This document shows, piece by piece, positions 5,055 through 6,083 of a stretch of 6,083 nt of DNA. The notes beneath the pieces are model-generated. The model made no database searches, was not told the origin of the DNA, and saw nothing but the letters and a program-made list of their open reading frames with translations. The translations under genes were made by a program, and so were the position numbers. Within the stretch, counting starts at the first letter, position 1, and each line of letters opens with the position of its first letter. Source of the DNA: Finegoldia magna (GTDB lineage: Bacteria > Bacillota > Clostridia > Tissierellales > Peptoniphilaceae); NCBI RefSeq assembly GCF_018371055.1, contig NZ_JAGYZD010000096.1, forward strand, positions 1 through 6,083, written 5' to 3'.

Positions 5055-5966
5055 ATGGATAAAAAGAAAGCAAATTTACTTGCTAAATTAGCGTTATTAA
5101 TAGTAGCTATCCTTTGGGGAAGTTCTTTGACTGTGGTTAAGCAATCTTCCAAAACATTCAATCCCAACTTTATTTTGGCGATAAGATTTACGTTGGCAGC
5201 TATTTTATTATCAATCATTTTCTGGAAGAGACTTCGCCAAGCAAAATTTGACGACATAAAAAACGGACTTTTGATCGGAATATTTTTGTTCATGGCGTAT
5301 TCATCACAAACTTTGGGAGTAAAATTCGCAGATCCAGGAAGAAGTGGATTCTTGTCTGCATCTTATTGCGTAATCGTTCCTTTTTTGGGGTGGATTGTGT
5401 TCAAGCAAAGACCAGACAGATATAATTTGTCGGCGGCTGCTTTGTGTATAACTGGAATATTTTTCATATCGCTTTCGGGATCAAGCGCTCACGTGGATAA
5501 TCCATTGGCATGGCTTGGAGATTTACTAGCTTTACTTAGCGGATTGTTGTTCGCATCGCACATAATCGCAGTAAGTGCACTTGCAAGAGGTCGTGATCCT
5601 ATTGTTATGACGATATTGCAATTTATAATGGCGGCTGTGTTGTCTTGGATAACTACAATTATAGTAGAAAACAATTCAAATCTTGTCGTAACTTCAAGAT
5701 CTGTGATGGAATTATTGTACTTAGCAGTAATGTGTACAGCAGTTGCACTATTACTTCAAAACATCGGACAAAAATACACAAACCCATCCACTGCAGCAAT
5801 TATTTTGGGATTCGAGTCAATATTTGGAATTTTAATTCCTGTACTTATCGGAATCGAATCATTGACACTTTTCTCAGTAATCGGATTTGTATTCATATTC
5901 GCAGCAATTCTTGTCAGCGAGACAAAACTTTCGTTCTTGAAAAAGGACACAATAACTGCACAATAA
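5055..5966 (+). CDS. EamA/DMT superfamily transporter (10-TM metabolite permease)
   Basis: This 303-residue membrane protein has the length and two-fold repeat of EamA (drug/metabolite transporter) permeases, with about ten hydrophobic segments. The first repeat opens with LLIVAILWGSS (14-24), the typical EamA start with a Trp-Gly in helix 1. Its later part contains a D-P-G-R-S-G-F-L-S-A-S-Y stretch near residues 93-104. The second repeat begins near WLGDLLALLSGLLFASH (about 153-169) and holds the motif NPSTAAIILGFESIFG (about 242-257), the usual conserved helix end of this family. A short Lys-rich N-terminus and a charged C-terminal tail lie on the cytoplasmic side. Family members export or import amino acids, sugars or other small metabolites, and substrate cannot be read from sequence. 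A strong AGAGGAGG site (5042-5049) fixes the start. Promoter and terminators on both sides suggest a single-gene unit. No functional link to msrAB is visible beyond adjacency. Confidence 0.95.
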   Translation: MDKKKANLLAKLALLIVAILWGSSLTVVKQSSKTFNPNFILAIRFTLAAILLSIIFWKRLRQAKFDDIKNGLLIGIFLFMAYSSQTLGVKFADPGRSGFLSASYCVIVPFLGWIVFKQRPDRYNLSAAALCITGIFFISLSGSSAHVDNPLAWLGDLLALLSGLLFASHIIAVSALARGRDPIVMTILQFIMAAVLSWITTIIVENNSNLVVTSRSVMELLYLAVMCTAVALLLQNIGQKYTNPSTAAIILGFESIFGILIPVLIGIESLTLFSVIGFVFIFAAILVSETKLSFLKKDTITAQ

Positions 5967-5969
5967 ATA

Positions 5970-5984
5970 GTACTTTTTAAGTAC
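5970..5984. repeat. small hairpin after the transporter gene
   Basis: GTACTT-TTT-AAGTAC forms a 6-bp stem with a three-base loop, four bases after the transporter stop codon. It has no T-tract of its own and may protect the transcript's 3' end, or be chance. Confidence 0.35.
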
Positions 5985-5990
5985 CAATTA

Positions 5991-6028
5991 AAAAACAGAT
6001 AGCTAATTACAGCTATCTGTCTTTGTTT
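5991..6028. terminator. bidirectional terminator between the transporter gene and tRNA-Ser
   Basis: A perfect 10-bp stem ACAGATAGCT/AGCTATCTGT (5995-6004 with 6011-6020) encloses the loop AATTAC. On the + strand it is followed by CTTTGTTTT. On the - strand it is followed by a run of six U residues, a better terminator for the tRNA transcript. The position between two convergent genes fits use from both sides. Confidence 0.85.
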
Positions 6029-6083
6029 TGGCGGAGAAAGTGGGATTCGAACCCACGTGGGAAATAATCCCAAACGCATTTCG
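6029..6083 (-). tRNA. tRNA-Ser (anticodon CGA), 3' part only, cut by the window edge
   Basis: Read on the - strand, the sequence ends in an encoded CCA (6029-6031), with discriminator G and the 3' acceptor strand TTTCTCC before it. The T arm is GTGGG-TTCGAAT-CCCAC (6040-6056). A long variable arm TGGGA-TTATT-TCCCA (6058-6072) marks a class II tRNA, that is Ser, Leu or Tyr. With a 3' anticodon-stem strand TGCGT (6074-6078), the loop bases at the edge place CGA at positions 34-36 (6081-6083), which reads UCG serine codons. A discriminator G also fits serine. The D arm and 5' half lie outside the window, so the anticodon stem pairing cannot be checked. The gene is convergent with the transporter gene. 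Confidence 0.88.

Noticed and set aside
5645..5980. 111-codon + strand frame overlapping the end of the transporter gene
   Set aside because: It is out of frame with a clear EamA coding sequence, has a His/Asn/Ser/Cys-rich composition typical of frame shadows and no ribosome binding site.
5756..6079. Open frame of 107 codons on the - strand beginning inside the tRNA-Ser gene
   Set aside because: Its N-terminus is translated tRNA sequence (the familiar TWVRIPLSPP artefact), it crosses the terminator hairpin, and it then runs antisense to the transporter gene.

Overview
The window is AT-rich DNA (roughly one third G+C by eye) with strong AGGAGG-type ribosome binding sites, compact rho-independent terminators and short intergenic gaps. 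This points to a low-GC Gram-positive anaerobe of the Firmicutes. The gene content (a fused MsrA-MsrB, a CxxC AhpD-like protein, a radical SAM enzyme, and a secreted Cys-free surface protein) fits a Finegoldia/Anaerococcus-type Tissierellia, but that placement is inference and no marker gene proves it. I see ordinary chromosomal sequence, with no transposase, phage gene, CRISPR array or attachment site.

Layout: bases 1-260 are a non-coding AT-rich leader that ends in a good promoter. Six genes follow, all on the + strand. They are an unrecognised secreted protein with a charged helical stalk and a C-terminal membrane anchor (261-1211), a small AhpD/carboxymuconolactone-decarboxylase-fold protein (1361-1687), a TetR-type regulator (1778-2335), a radical SAM enzyme with a SPASM-like C-terminal region (2486-3883), a bifunctional methionine sulfoxide reductase MsrA-MsrB (3978-4922), and an EamA/DMT-family transporter (5055-5966). 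The right edge holds the 3' part of a serine tRNA on the - strand (6029-6083), convergent with the transporter and sharing its terminator hairpin.

Transcription: strong hairpin-plus-T-tract terminators follow the AhpD-like gene, the radical SAM gene, msrAB and the transporter. Every gene has a plausible promoter of its own, so most appear to be single-gene units rather than one operon. The TetR and radical SAM genes are the only neighbours without a convincing terminator between them and may be functionally paired.

Functional theme: MsrAB repairs oxidised methionine, and the AhpD-like protein carries a peroxidase-type CxxC-xxx-H site. Together with an oxygen-sensitive radical SAM enzyme this gives a loose redox flavour, although separate transcription units argue against a single pathway. 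The least explained items are the surface protein, whose stalk is built from a 21-bp tandem DNA repeat, the product of the TetR-linked radical SAM enzyme, and a GCAAAT-containing motif that recurs in the intergenic gaps.
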